From the NCBI GenBank assembly GCA_963734085.1, contig CAVTFT010000014.1, positions 62,001-126,000 of the forward strand: a DNA stretch of 64,000 bases, written 5' to 3'. The first letter of the stretch is position 1; every line of letters starts with the position of its first letter. This DNA is from CAIWHR01 sp963734085. GTDB lineage: Bacteria; Pseudomonadota; Gammaproteobacteria; Burkholderiales; Casimicrobiaceae. Position numbers and translations under genes: made by a program. The notes beneath the pieces were generated by a model. It saw nothing but the letters and a program-made list of their open reading frames with translations, was not told the origin of the DNA and did no database searches. Below are positions 8,106 to 16,957 of this stretch, piece after piece.

Positions 8106-8286
8106 GATCCTTCCTCCTCCTAGAGCCTTGCAGTGCGGTAATAGTCATGAATCCGTGCGGTAGCGCGATATCCGTTGTCTTGCGACGGCAGACACGGTAT
8201 CGGATACAGGAATGGGGGTGACAGGACGATCGTCATGCGTCGGGGGGCGCATGCACACTCCATGAAGACCCGTGACGTTGGTGTAA
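8106..8286. other. Gap between the TorD-type chaperone gene and fdhA
   Basis: 181 bp, long for this compact operon, so a second promoter for the structural genes is plausible. I see an odd-length dyad GTATCGGATAC and the strong fdhA ribosome-binding site, but no convincing -35/-10 pair and no recognisable FNR or NarL site. Confidence 0.35.
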
Positions 8287-8922
8287 TCATTCGATGGCGA
8301 ACGAGTCACGTTCGAGCGCCAGGAAGCAACTTGTGAATTCTGCTACCCGGACATAGTAGTTGGCAATAGCGGATTCCCGTATTGCAATGCAGCAATCGAA
8401 CGCCCACGAGGCGACATGGCGGTCGAAAAAAGCCTGCTGGTCGGCAATCTCCGCGGGGCGACGATCATCGTGCCCGGCGACCAGCATCCGCATCGTTTCG
8501 AGCACGATGGCGAGATGATCTTCGAACTCGCTCTTTTCCGACCGGCGGGCGAGACCGAGCCGCGCGAGCGTCGCGCGGAGCTCCGCCAGCGGGCGGCCCG
8601 ATTGCGGCGCTAGGTAATGCGATGCGTAGAGGTTCACCTCGCTGCGGCCGACGCCGACGAAGAGCGCCATGAATTCGTCGGCGGCAGCCTCCGGGCCGGC
8701 CGTTCCGCTCGCCGCGCGCAGAGCCTCCCACGCCGCGGCAAGACCGACTCCACCGCCGTCGTCGCCGGCGGCGGGACCGAGGGGCGGCGCGCTGGCGATC
8801 GCCGCCAGCAGCGGCGCGTCGGGAGCGTCGGCATAAAGCCGGGACAGCAAGGCGTAGAACTCGGCGCGCGCCTGGTCTTCCGGCGCAAGGCGGTGCTGGA
8901 CGAGGATCTGCGCGTCAGACAT
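8287..8922 (-). CDS. TorD-family molybdoenzyme maturation chaperone
   Basis: A 211-residue all-helical protein of the TorD/DmsD family. Members bind the Tat signal of a molybdoenzyme and hold it until cofactor is inserted. Visible family features are the ARAEFYALLSRLYADAPD N-terminal helix, the central EFMALFVGVGRSEVNLYASHY motif and the later EFEDHLAIVLETM helix. The start ATG 8922 overlaps the stop of the polyferredoxin gene by 8 bases, indicating translational coupling; a longer in-frame extension has no homology. Its client is presumably FdhA, whose gene follows. Confidence 0.88.
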   Translation of the reverse strand: MSDAQILVQHRLAPEDQARAEFYALLSRLYADAPDAPLLAAIASAPPLGPAAGDDGGGVGLAAAWEALRAASGTAGPEAAADEFMALFVGVGRSEVNLYASHYLAPQSGRPLAELRATLARLGLARRSEKSEFEDHLAIVLETMRMLVAGHDDRRPAEIADQQAFFDRHVASWAFDCCIAIRESAIANYYVRVAEFTSCFLALERDSFAIE

Positions 8923-10990
8923 CGCGAATATCGATGCCGCCTTCGTTCTTGATGAGATCGACGACGCGGCAGTCGCCGCACATCCTGAGCCGGTCGAGCG
9001 CGCCCGGCGCGGCAAACATCGAATGGCCGGCGAGCTTCGCGAGCATCGCAGCGACCATCTTCTCCGTGCCGAGCGGCTTGCCGCAGGAAATGCAGGTCGC
9101 GACGGCAGCTTCGTTCAGCACGCGCGGGTCCTTCGCTTCGCGACCAAGCGAAAGCCTGGGCATCAGCGTGATCGAGTGCTCGGGACACGTCGTCGCGCAC
9201 AGGCCGCATTGGACGCATTTGCTCTCGATGAAGCGAAGCTGCGGCAATTCGACGTTATCGAGGAGCGCGCCCTCGGGACACGACCCGACGCAGGCGAGGC
9301 ACATCGTGCAGGTCCCGCGGTCGACGGCGATCGTGCCGAACGGCGCGCCTTGCGGCAACGCGATCTCGCGCTGCGGCGTAGGCGCGTGCTGCGCGAGGTG
9401 CTCGATTGCAAACGCCGCGGTCGTCCGCTTGTCGGCGGTGAAGGCGAACGTCGCGGCGACGCGCACGCCGAGCGCGGAATGCCACGACCAGAGCGCGGTA
9501 TCGAGTGCCGTCGCGTCGGCGCCGTCGAAGACGCGGAAGTGCTCGCCCTGAAACCCCAGCGCCTGCGCGATCGTGTCGGCGATCGCCATTTGCTTCGCCA
9601 GCGCCTCGCGGTATTGCGGGGCTTCGCTGCCGGTCGCGAGCACTGCCACCTGCGAGGCACCGTGCGCGAGCGCCGCGAGCCAAACGTCGAGGCCGACCGA
9701 CGCGACGTGGTGGACCTCCAGCGGAACCACGCGCGCCGGAAGGCCGCGCCCACGGCGCGCGAGACTCGCGATCGCATTGCGCCCGTCCTCGGCATGAAGC
9801 AGCACGCATGCGTCGCGCCCGCCCGCTTTCGCATAAGTTGACAGCAGGGCGCGCAAGCGGCGGCCGAGATCCGGGACCGACGGGTAGGCATACGTCATCG
9901 CGCCCGACGGACACACGGTCGCGCAGGCGCCGCAGCCCATGCACAGATGCGGCTCGACCTTGACGTGATCGCCGTCGGCGGCGACCGCCGCGGTCGAGCA
10001 GACGTCGATGCACTGGTTGCAGCCCGGTTTCTCGGACCGGCTGTGCGCGCAGATCGACGCCTTGTACGCGAAGTATTTCGGCTTCTCGAACTCGCCGGTG
10101 TAGAGCGCGAGCTCGGCGACCGCCTGTGCCTGGGCAACGGCGTCCGTCCCGGGCGCGAAATAGCCTTGCGGAGGCTGGTGCATGCGGAAGTGCGGTGTGC
10201 GCTCGAGGTCGAGCACGAGATCGAAGCGCTCCGAGCGCGCGGCGTCGTGCCGGTCGAAGTCGATCGCCGCCGTGGCGCCGCACGCGGCGACGCACTGGCG
10301 ATGGGCGCGGCAGCGATCGAGATCGATCTGATACGAAAAGTCGATCGCATGCTCGGGGCACGCCCTGACGCACGCGTTGCAGCGCGTGCACAGATCGAGA
10401 TCGATCGGATTTTCCTGCGCCCACGCCGCGTCGAACTCGCCGAGCCAGCCGGTGAGCCCGGTGAGCCGCCCCGAATAGACGGGAAACGCGCGCTCGGCCG
10501 GCAGCTCGGCGCCGGTCGCGCGGCCGGTGACGAGGACGGTAACCGCGAGACGCGGGGACAGCGACTTCGCCCAATGCAGCGCGGCCTCGGCGGGACCGGC
10601 GATCAGCAGCCGGCCCTGCGAGCGATACGTGACGCGCGGCACCGGGTCAGGTTCAGGCAACCCGGCGAGTGCGAGCAGCGCGGCGATCTTGGGCGTCGCG
10701 GCTCTGGCTTCCGCCGACCAGCCGCCCGTTTCGCGAATGTTGACGAAGCGGATCGTCTGGGTCTTGCCGCCCTCCTCGGCGACGTCGCCGAAGAGCCGCG
10801 CCTCCTGGGTGCATGCCACGACGGCATCGCCGGCCGCGTTTCCCGCGAACCGGGCGAGCTCCTTCTGGCAGAGCATCGTCGCCACCGCGGGTGCGGGAGC
10901 GAGCTCGAGCACGCGCGCGAGCGCCGCGGCGTCGAGCGGCATCGTCCCGTTGCACGAGCACAGATGCAGCTTCTTGTCGGCAAGACTCAT
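8915..10990 (-). CDS. Multi-cluster 4Fe-4S ferredoxin protein of the fdh operon
   Basis: A 691-residue cytoplasmic iron-sulfur protein. Cys motifs in order are an N-terminal LCSCNGTM, CTRCNACVRACPEHA, CRAHRQCVAACG, CNQCIDVC, CMGCGACATVCPSGA, CTMCLACVGSCPEGA, CVQCGLCATTCPEHS, and a final CISC...CGDC pair, enough for about six clusters. A Rossmann-like segment (about 380-500) separates the cluster sets. Such proteins accompany Burkholderiales-type fdh operons with DUF3305/3306. Whether it supplies electrons for maturation or is a redox partner is not known. ATG overlaps the DUF3306 stop by 4 bases. Confidence 0.85.
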   Translation of the reverse strand: MSLADKKLHLCSCNGTMPLDAAALARVLELAPAPAVATMLCQKELARFAGNAAGDAVVACTQEARLFGDVAEEGGKTQTIRFVNIRETGGWSAEARAATPKIAALLALAGLPEPDPVPRVTYRSQGRLLIAGPAEAALHWAKSLSPRLAVTVLVTGRATGAELPAERAFPVYSGRLTGLTGWLGEFDAAWAQENPIDLDLCTRCNACVRACPEHAIDFSYQIDLDRCRAHRQCVAACGATAAIDFDRHDAARSERFDLVLDLERTPHFRMHQPPQGYFAPGTDAVAQAQAVAELALYTGEFEKPKYFAYKASICAHSRSEKPGCNQCIDVCSTAAVAADGDHVKVEPHLCMGCGACATVCPSGAMTYAYPSVPDLGRRLRALLSTYAKAGGRDACVLLHAEDGRNAIASLARRGRGLPARVVPLEVHHVASVGLDVWLAALAHGASQVAVLATGSEAPQYREALAKQMAIADTIAQALGFQGEHFRVFDGADATALDTALWSWHSALGVRVAATFAFTADKRTTAAFAIEHLAQHAPTPQREIALPQGAPFGTIAVDRGTCTMCLACVGSCPEGALLDNVELPQLRFIESKCVQCGLCATTCPEHSITLMPRLSLGREAKDPRVLNEAAVATCISCGKPLGTEKMVAAMLAKLAGHSMFAAPGALDRLRMCGDCRVVDLIKNEGGIDIRDV

Positions 10991-11646
10991 CGCGGACCGA
11001 CGGGGTCGTTCGGATCGCCGTCGGGCGCGGCTTCGCCGGACGCGATCTGTTCGATTGCGGGTGCGGATGACACCGCGCCGACCTGGCGCGCTCCCGGAAC
11101 AGGCGATGCCGCCGGTCCCGCGATCGGCGGTTCTGCCGGTGCGCCATCCTGCGCGACCCTAGCGACGGGCGACTCGCCTTCCGCAGGCGGCACGTCTTCG
11201 AGGATCCCCTGCGCGTTGATCCGCGTCGGCCGCGCGTCGAGGATCGCGCGCGCCTGCGCGAGCTGGCGCGCGACTTCGGGCTCGAGCGGATCGGGCTTCG
11301 AATAATCGTCGATGTAGACGTCGAGCCCGTCCATCACGTTGAAGCGTGGATCGCCGAACAGCTTCTTCAGCGCCTTGCGTTTCAGCGCCTCGTCGACCTT
11401 CGATTGCAGGAACGCCGTGAAGTCCGAATCGATCGTCAGCGATTCGACCGGCGGCAGCTCCGGAACGGGGGAAGGCGCAGCAGCCGCAGCCTGTGGTGCG
11501 TTCGCCGCGACCGCCGGAACAGGCGACGCGACCGGGGACGGAGGACCGGGCGGCAGTTGCACGGCCGCGCGCGCGGCCTCGCGTTTCACCCGCGACCAGC
11601 GCTTCAGTGAAAAGCCTTCCGGCGTTCCTTTCCCCTCGGCAGTCAT
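10987..11646 (-). CDS. DUF3306 family protein
   Basis: A 219-residue protein with the DUF3306 signature FSLKRWSRVKREAARA at the start and a conserved core (DFTAFLQSKVDEALKRKALKKLF, then FNVMDGLDVYIDDYS). It has a Pro/Ala-rich linker and a disordered C-terminal third. The family occurs almost only beside formate dehydrogenase genes; no function is known. It lies between DUF3305 (22 bp upstream) and the polyferredoxin, with overlapping stop and start. I chose ATG 11646; the longer frame lacks family similarity. Confidence 0.85.
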   Translation of the reverse strand: MTAEGKGTPEGFSLKRWSRVKREAARAAVQLPPGPPSPVASPVPAVAANAPQAAAAAPSPVPELPPVESLTIDSDFTAFLQSKVDEALKRKALKKLFGDPRFNVMDGLDVYIDDYSKPDPLEPEVARQLAQARAILDARPTRINAQGILEDVPPAEGESPVARVAQDGAPAEPPIAGPAASPVPGARQVGAVSSAPAIEQIASGEAAPDGDPNDPVGPR

Positions 11647-11668
11647 CGAACGTTCGAAACGTGCAGGT

Positions 11669-12181
11669 TCATTCGCGCGGTCCGCGCTCGCGGTGCGCGT
11701 CGTCGGCAAACGGATCGTTGCGCCGGACTTTTTTTCTCGGCTCGGGTTTGTAATTTTCCGCGACGAACGGCTGCATCCACGCGAGGACCGCGGCGGGCAG
11801 CGGCACGGCGTCCACCCGCTGCCCGCCGTCGAGCATCCGCGCGGCCTGGTTATAGCTGACGGTGATGACGATGGGCAGCACCGGCGGATCGCGGCCGTCG
11901 TCACACAGATCCCACATCACGAATACCTTCGGCTCCGGTGCGGTGATGTTGAGGTAGTAGCCCTCGCCTTCCGAGCGATGCAGCTCGAGCGCGTGGCCGT
12001 CGAAACGCCATTGCGTCCCGCGGGCATCGTCCCCAATTCTTGTCGGCACGGCGGCGGCGGCGCTATCGTCCAACACCGGCAGGACCGCGAGGGGCTCCCA
12101 GCGTTCGCTTGCCCATTTGTTCACGAGCGGCGTGCGCTGGAAGATCACGGAGACGGGTAACCGCAAGGCGGTCATGGGCAT
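11669..12181 (-). CDS. DUF3305 family protein, first gene of the fdh operon
   Basis: A 170-residue protein of the DUF3305 family (LPVSVIFQRTPLVNKWASERW, then GLxLELHRSEGEGYYLN-type core and EPKVFVMWDL). Function is unknown; the family is tied to formate dehydrogenase operons. The start is ATG 12181 or ATG 12175; neither has a strong Shine-Dalgarno site. It heads the minus-strand operon and faces moaA across 117 bp. Confidence 0.85.
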   Translation of the reverse strand: MPMTALRLPVSVIFQRTPLVNKWASERWEPLAVLPVLDDSAAAAVPTRIGDDARGTQWRFDGHALELHRSEGEGYYLNITAPEPKVFVMWDLCDDGRDPPVLPIVITVSYNQAARMLDGGQRVDAVPLPAAVLAWMQPFVAENYKPEPRKKVRRNDPFADDAHRERGPRE

Positions 12182-12298
12182 TTGAATTGCGGGCCCGAGG
12201 CGAAACTGAGTGCATGCATCCCGAGTGATGATACACCACGGCCGGCGCTCTGCTAACATGTTCGATTGTCGGTTGTTCCCGTGACGCCTTCGGCTCGC
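12182..12298. promoter_or_regulatory. Divergent control region between the fdh operon and moaA
   Basis: Plus strand: an extended -10, TGCTAACAT (12251-12259), suits moaA. Minus strand: TTAGCA-N17-TATCAT, with the -10 at 12226-12231, suits the fdh operon. Both are imperfect matches found by eye. The arrangement would let one signal control the enzyme and its cofactor genes. Confidence 0.45.
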
Positions 12299-13417
12299 AT
12301 GGCCACGATCATTCCGCTCACCGATGTCCGCGCCGCCGCGCCCCCCGACGCGCGGCGTGCGACGCTCGATGCGTTCGTGCGAGGCGCAGCGTTGGCGCCG
12401 GGCGAAGCCGCCGCACCGGTCGCGGACACGCGAGGGCGGCGGATGCACGACCTGCGGATCTCGGTCACCGACCGCTGCAACTTCCGCTGCGTCTATTGCA
12501 TGCCGCGCGACGTCTTCGATGCCGATTACCACTTCCTGCCGCATGCCGACCTGTTGACGTTCGAGGAGATCACCCGCGTCGCACGGATTTTTGTCGACCG
12601 GGGCGTAACGAAGATCCGGCTGACCGGCGGCGAGCCGCTGTTGCGCCGGAACATCGAGCGGCTGATCGAGATGCTGGCGCAAATCGGCGGCGTCGACCTC
12701 ACGCTCACGACCAACGGCGCGCTGCTTGCGAAAAAGGCGAAGAGCCTCGCCGACGCCGGGCTGACCCGCGTGACGGTGAGCCTCGATTCGCTCGACGACG
12801 CGACGTTCCGGGCAATGAACGACGCCGGTTTCCCGGTCGCCAAGGTGCTGGAAGGCATCGCTGCGGCGGCGGCCGCGGGCCTCGCGCCGATCAAGATCAA
12901 CATGGTGGTCAAGCGCGGAATGAACGAAGCGAGCATCGTCCCGCTGGCGCGGCATTTCAAGGGCACCGGCCACATCGTGCGCTTCATCGAGTTCATGGAC
13001 GTCGGCGCGACCAACGCCTGGCGAATGGACGATGTCGTACCCGCCGCTGAAGTCGTGCGGACGATCGCTGCCGAATTCCCGCTCGCTCCCATCGATCCGA
13101 ATTACGAAGGCGAGGTCGCGCAGCGGTGGCGCTATCGCGACGGCAGCGGCGAAGTCGGCGTGATCGCGTCGGTGACGCAGGCGTTCTGCCGCGACTGCAC
13201 GCGGGTGCGCCTGGCCACCGACGGCAAGCTCTACACGTGCCTGTTCGCCGGCGACGGCTACGACCTACGGGCGCTGGTGCGCGGCGGTTTCGACGACCGG
13301 CAGATCGGCAAAGCGATCGCGGCGATCTGGCAGCAGCGCACCGACCGCTATTCGGAGATCCGCACGGCGAACACCGTGCGCACGCCGAAAGTCGAGATGA
13401 GCTACATCGGCGGGTAG
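12299..13417 (+). CDS. moaA: GTP 3',8-cyclase MoaA (molybdenum cofactor step 1)
   Basis: A radical-SAM enzyme converting GTP to 3',8-cyclo-7,8-dihydro-GTP, the precursor of cyclic pyranopterin. The SAM cluster motif RCNFRCVYC lies near residue 60, the second substrate-binding cluster is in FCRDCTRVRL and YTCLF, and the protein ends in the conserved Gly-Gly. The 372-residue form uses ATG 12299; it has a longer N-terminal extension before HDLRISVTDRC than E. coli MoaA, as in many betaproteobacteria. It is the first gene of the plus-strand maturation cluster. Confidence 0.95.
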   Translation: MATIIPLTDVRAAAPPDARRATLDAFVRGAALAPGEAAAPVADTRGRRMHDLRISVTDRCNFRCVYCMPRDVFDADYHFLPHADLLTFEEITRVARIFVDRGVTKIRLTGGEPLLRRNIERLIEMLAQIGGVDLTLTTNGALLAKKAKSLADAGLTRVTVSLDSLDDATFRAMNDAGFPVAKVLEGIAAAAAAGLAPIKINMVVKRGMNEASIVPLARHFKGTGHIVRFIEFMDVGATNAWRMDDVVPAAEVVRTIAAEFPLAPIDPNYEGEVAQRWRYRDGSGEVGVIASVTQAFCRDCTRVRLATDGKLYTCLFAGDGYDLRALVRGGFDDRQIGKAIAAIWQQRTDRYSEIRTANTVRTPKVEMSYIGG

Positions 13418-13456
13418 CGCGCGCTGCTCCTCACGGCTCGCCGCGAACGCAGTGCC

Positions 13457-14131
13457 ATGCACGTCAACGCCCTGATCGAGTTTCTCGACGGCCTCGCGCG
13501 GAACAACAACCGCCCGTGGTTCGTGTGGAACAAGCCCGCCTACGACATCCTGCGGCAGGAGTTCGAGGAGCTCATCGGCGATCTCGGCGTGCGCGTGCGG
13601 GCCTTCGATCGCGATATAGGGACCGTGGATCCGAAAAAGGCGATGTTTCGGATCTATCGCGACACCCGCTTCGCCAAGGACAAGACGCCGTACAAGACGC
13701 ACTTCAGCGCCGCCCTCGGCGATCGCTCGAAGCGCGGGCAGGCCCCTGGCTATTACTTCCACATCGACCACGACGGCAAGCTCATGGCCGGCGGCGGGAT
13801 CTACAACCCCCATCCGCCGATCCTGCTCGCGATCCGTCGCCACATTGCCGCGCATCCGCAGGCACTCACGCGCGTGCTGCGCGACCCCGGGTTCAAGAAG
13901 ACCTACGGCGGGCTCGCGGAAGAAGAAGCGCTCGCGCGTCCACCCAAGGGGTTTTCCGCCGACCTGCCGCACATCGACGCGATCAAGCTCAAGCATTTTT
14001 TCGGCATCGTCGAAGTGGACCTCAGGAAGAAGGCTCCGAAGGACCTGCCGCGCGCGATCGCGGGCTATTTTCGCGACGTGAAGCCGCTGCTGACGTGGCT
14101 GCGTGCGGCAACGGGCCCAGCTCGCAAATGA
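13457..14131 (+). CDS. DUF2461 (TIGR02453) family protein
   Basis: A 224-residue protein recognised by ALIEFLDGLARNNNRPWF, the MFRIYRDTRFAKDKTPYKTHF block and the GYYFHIDHDG segment. The family is widespread and functionally uncharacterised. It lies 39 bp after moaA and its stop overlaps the fdhD start by 4 bases (ATGA), so it is cotranscribed with, and probably translationally coupled to, a sulfurtransferase needed for formate dehydrogenase. A link to molybdoenzyme maturation is inference from context only. Confidence 0.88.
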   Translation: MHVNALIEFLDGLARNNNRPWFVWNKPAYDILRQEFEELIGDLGVRVRAFDRDIGTVDPKKAMFRIYRDTRFAKDKTPYKTHFSAALGDRSKRGQAPGYYFHIDHDGKLMAGGGIYNPHPPILLAIRRHIAAHPQALTRVLRDPGFKKTYGGLAEEEALARPPKGFSADLPHIDAIKLKHFFGIVEVDLRKKAPKDLPRAIAGYFRDVKPLLTWLRAATGPARK

Positions 14132-14967
14132 ATGCGCCTGACGTCCCGTATCGTCCGGTACTGACGAACGCCGCCCGGCCGTCGACGTTCAACGTGCACG
14201 CGGTGGACGAGACCGGCGCAATCCGCGAGACGCCGATCGCCGGCGAGCACCCGCTGACGCTCTACGTCGACAAGCAGGAAGTGCTGACGCTGATGACGCT
14301 GGGCGCCGCGCCCGAGGCGCTCGCCATCGGTTACCTGCGCAACCAGCGCCTGATCGACCGGATCGAGGACATCGTGTCGGTGCAGGTCGACTGGGACGTC
14401 AACGCGGTCGTCGTCGCCACGCGCAACGGCCTCGCCGATCTCGAGGCGAAGACGCAGAAGCGGACCAAGACGTCCGGCTGCGGCCAGGGCACGGTATTCG
14501 GCGATCTGATGGAAGAGATCGATGCCGTGCGCCTGCCTGCGGGCGCGACGCTGACGCAGGCAACGCTCTACGCGCTCCAGGACCGCGTGCGGCTGCACGA
14601 GACGATCTACAAGCAGGCGGGTGCCGTGCACGGCTGCGCGCTCGCGACCAACGAGCCCGCGAGCTCCGAGATCCTGATGTTCGTCGAGGACGTCGGCCGC
14701 CACAACGCCGTCGACGCGATCGCCGGGCAGATGTGGCTCGACCGGATCGAGGGCCGTGACAAGATCTTCTACACGACGGGCCGCCTCACGTCCGAAATGG
14801 TGATCAAGGCCGCGCAGATGGGGATCCCGTTTCTCGTTTCCCGCTCCGGCTTGACGCAGATGGGCTTCGAGATCGCGCAAAAGGTCGGTATGACGATGCT
14901 CGGGCGCGCGACCGGCAAGCACTTTCTGCTCTTCACCGGCGCCGAGCGGTTCAGGCCGGGAGCATGA
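14128..14967 (+). CDS. fdhD: FdhD sulfur carrier for formate dehydrogenase
   Basis: A 279-residue protein that transfers sulfur from the cysteine desulfurase to the molybdenum centre of formate dehydrogenase. The family motif TSGCGQGT carries a single Cys where E. coli FdhD has a CxxC pair, as in many homologs. Other signatures are EPLTLYV-like EHPLTLYVDKQEV, AGAVHGCAL and FVEDVGRHNAVDAIAG. ATG 14128 overlaps the upstream stop; the stop overlaps mobA by 4 bases. Its natural client is the divergently encoded FdhA. Confidence 0.95.
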   Translation: MNAPDVPYRPVLTNAARPSTFNVHAVDETGAIRETPIAGEHPLTLYVDKQEVLTLMTLGAAPEALAIGYLRNQRLIDRIEDIVSVQVDWDVNAVVVATRNGLADLEAKTQKRTKTSGCGQGTVFGDLMEEIDAVRLPAGATLTQATLYALQDRVRLHETIYKQAGAVHGCALATNEPASSEILMFVEDVGRHNAVDAIAGQMWLDRIEGRDKIFYTTGRLTSEMVIKAAQMGIPFLVSRSGLTQMGFEIAQKVGMTMLGRATGKHFLLFTGAERFRPGA

Positions 14968-15551
14968 TCGCCCCGCACCAGATCACCGGCCTCGTCCTCG
15001 CGGGAGGCCAGGGGCGGCGGATGGGCGGCGTCGACAAGGGACTCGTGCTGCTCGATGGCCGACCGCTCGTCGCGCACGTGCTCGAGCGGCTCGCGCCGCA
15101 GGTCGCCGACGTGCTGATCAACGCCAACCAGAATCTCGAGCGCTACGCCGGGTTCGGCGCGCCGGTCGTGCCCGATGCCGTCGGCGGCTTCGCCGGACCG
15201 CTCGCCGGTCTGCACGCCGGAATGACGCGCGCCGCGCGCGAGTTCGTGGTCACCGTCCCCTGCGATTCACCGTTCCTGCCGAACGACCTCGTCGCGCGCC
15301 TCGCCGCGGCGCAAGCGGCGGACGATGCGCAGCTCGCGGTCGCGAAGACCTTCGACCAGCCGCATCCCGTGTTTGCGCTGGTTGCGCGCGACGTGCTGCC
15401 GCATCTCGCCGCGTTCCTCGGGGCCGGTGGGCGCAAGATCGATGCGTGGTACGCGACGCTCAACGTCATCGAAGTCCCGTTCGACGACGAAGCCGAAGCC
15501 TTCCGCAACATCAACACCGTCGACGAGCTCGCCGCAGCGAGTCGCGGCTGA
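14964..15551 (+). CDS. mobA: Molybdenum cofactor guanylyltransferase MobA
   Basis: It attaches GMP to Mo-molybdopterin to give the guanine dinucleotide form used by FdhA. The 195-residue nucleotidyltransferase has LVLAGGQGRRMGGVDKG near residue 10, DAVGGFAGPLAGLHAGM, and PCDSPFLP with the metal-binding Asp. ATG overlaps the fdhD stop (ATGA). Confidence 0.94.
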   Translation: MIAPHQITGLVLAGGQGRRMGGVDKGLVLLDGRPLVAHVLERLAPQVADVLINANQNLERYAGFGAPVVPDAVGGFAGPLAGLHAGMTRAAREFVVTVPCDSPFLPNDLVARLAAAQAADDAQLAVAKTFDQPHPVFALVARDVLPHLAAFLGAGGRKIDAWYATLNVIEVPFDDEAEAFRNINTVDELAAASRG

Positions 15552-15598
15552 CGGCGCCGGCGGTTTAGAATCGTCCGTCGATCTCGCTCTGCGATGCC

Positions 15599-16876
15599 AT
15601 GAACGCCCCCAAGACCCTCCGCGAAGCGTCCTGCGCCGACGACTACGACCCGAATTCGCTGCCGGTCGATCGGGCGCGCACGCTGATCCGGACGTTCCTG
15701 ACGCCGGTCACCGCGACGGAGCGACTGCACATCCGCAACGCGCTCTCCCGCGTGCTGGCCGAGGACGTCGTCTCGCCGCACGACGTTCCGGGCCACGACA
15801 ACTCGGCGATGGACGGCTACGCGGTGCGCTTCGAGGATCTCGCGCCCGGCGGCGAAACGATCCTGAAGCGCGTCGGCGAATCGTTCGCCGGCAAGCCCTC
15901 GACGGCCGTTGTCGGGCCTGGCGAGTGCGTGCGCATCTTCACCGGCGCGGTGATGCCGAAGGGTGCGGATAGCATCGTGATGCAGGAACGCGCGAGCGAA
16001 GACGGCGGGCGCGTGCGCGTCGCCGCCGGCGCCGTCGGCAAGCCGGGACAGAACCGCCGCTTCGCCGGCGAGGATCTCAAACGCGGACAGGTCGTGTTCC
16101 GCGCCGGGCAGCTCGTTCATCCCGCGGAGCTCGGGATGCTCGCCTCGCTCGGGATCGGCGAAGTCACCGTCTATCGCAAGCTGCGCGTCGCGTACTTCTC
16201 GACCGGCGACGAGCTCAAGTCGATCGGAACGCCGCTCGCTGCCGGCGAAATCTACGACAGCAACCGCTACACGTTGCACGGCATGCTCTCGCGCCTCGCC
16301 TGCGACACGCTCGACATGGGCGTGGTGCCCGACGTACCCGAGGAGCTCGAGCGCGCGTTCGCGAGCGCGGCCGCGTGTGCGGATGTCGTGATCACGTCGG
16401 GTGGCGTGTCGGTGGGCGAAGCCGATTTCGTGAAGCAGCTGATGGACAAGCTGGGCGAGGTCGTCTTCTGGAAGATCGCGATGAAGCCGGGCCGTCCGCT
16501 CGCCTACGGCCGACTGGGCGACGCGCACTTTTTCGGCCTGCCCGGCAATCCTGTGTCGGTGATGGTGACCTTCTACGAGTTCGTCCAGGACGCGCTCAGA
16601 ATCCTGCAAGGACGCCGCGAGGACGCGCCATTGCCGACGTTCAAGGTGCCGCTCGCAGCGCCGATCAGGAAGGTCCCGGGACGCACCGAATTCCAGCGCG
16701 GCATCCTCGCCCGCGACGGCAGCGGCGGATGGACGGTGCGCACCACCGGCGATCAGGGCTCGGGCATCCTGTCGTCGATGTCGCAGGCGAATTGCTTCAT
16801 CGTGCTTTCCGCTGACACCGGCAACGTCGCCGCCGGCGCGAGCGTCGACGTCCAGCTCTTCGAAGGATTGATCTGA
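15599..16876 (+). CDS. moeA: Molybdopterin molybdenumtransferase MoeA
   Basis: It inserts molybdate into adenylated molybdopterin. At 425 residues it is the usual length for MoeA. Motifs are DVPGHDNSAMDGYAVR, the GAVMPKGADSIVMQE domain, TSGGVSVGEADFVK and GLPGNPVSVMVTFYEFV. A TTTAGAAT element at 15564-15571, 28 bp before the start, could be a weak internal promoter. Last of the cofactor genes here; moaC, moaD, moaE and mogA are not in the window. Confidence 0.95.
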   Translation: MNAPKTLREASCADDYDPNSLPVDRARTLIRTFLTPVTATERLHIRNALSRVLAEDVVSPHDVPGHDNSAMDGYAVRFEDLAPGGETILKRVGESFAGKPSTAVVGPGECVRIFTGAVMPKGADSIVMQERASEDGGRVRVAAGAVGKPGQNRRFAGEDLKRGQVVFRAGQLVHPAELGMLASLGIGEVTVYRKLRVAYFSTGDELKSIGTPLAAGEIYDSNRYTLHGMLSRLACDTLDMGVVPDVPEELERAFASAAACADVVITSGGVSVGEADFVKQLMDKLGEVVFWKIAMKPGRPLAYGRLGDAHFFGLPGNPVSVMVTFYEFVQDALRILQGRREDAPLPTFKVPLAAPIRKVPGRTEFQRGILARDGSGGWTVRTTGDQGSGILSSMSQANCFIVLSADTGNVAAGASVDVQLFEGLI

Positions 16877-16957
16877 CCCGCCGTTGCGGTACGGATGGCG
16901 ACGCGACGCGCACGCCGGCGCACCGGGCCGGTATCCGGCGAGCCTCATCGCGTACGC

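Noticed and set aside
6174..8123. A 649-residue plus-strand frame
   Set aside because: Antisense to fdhA, rich in Arg, His and Asp with no family motif.
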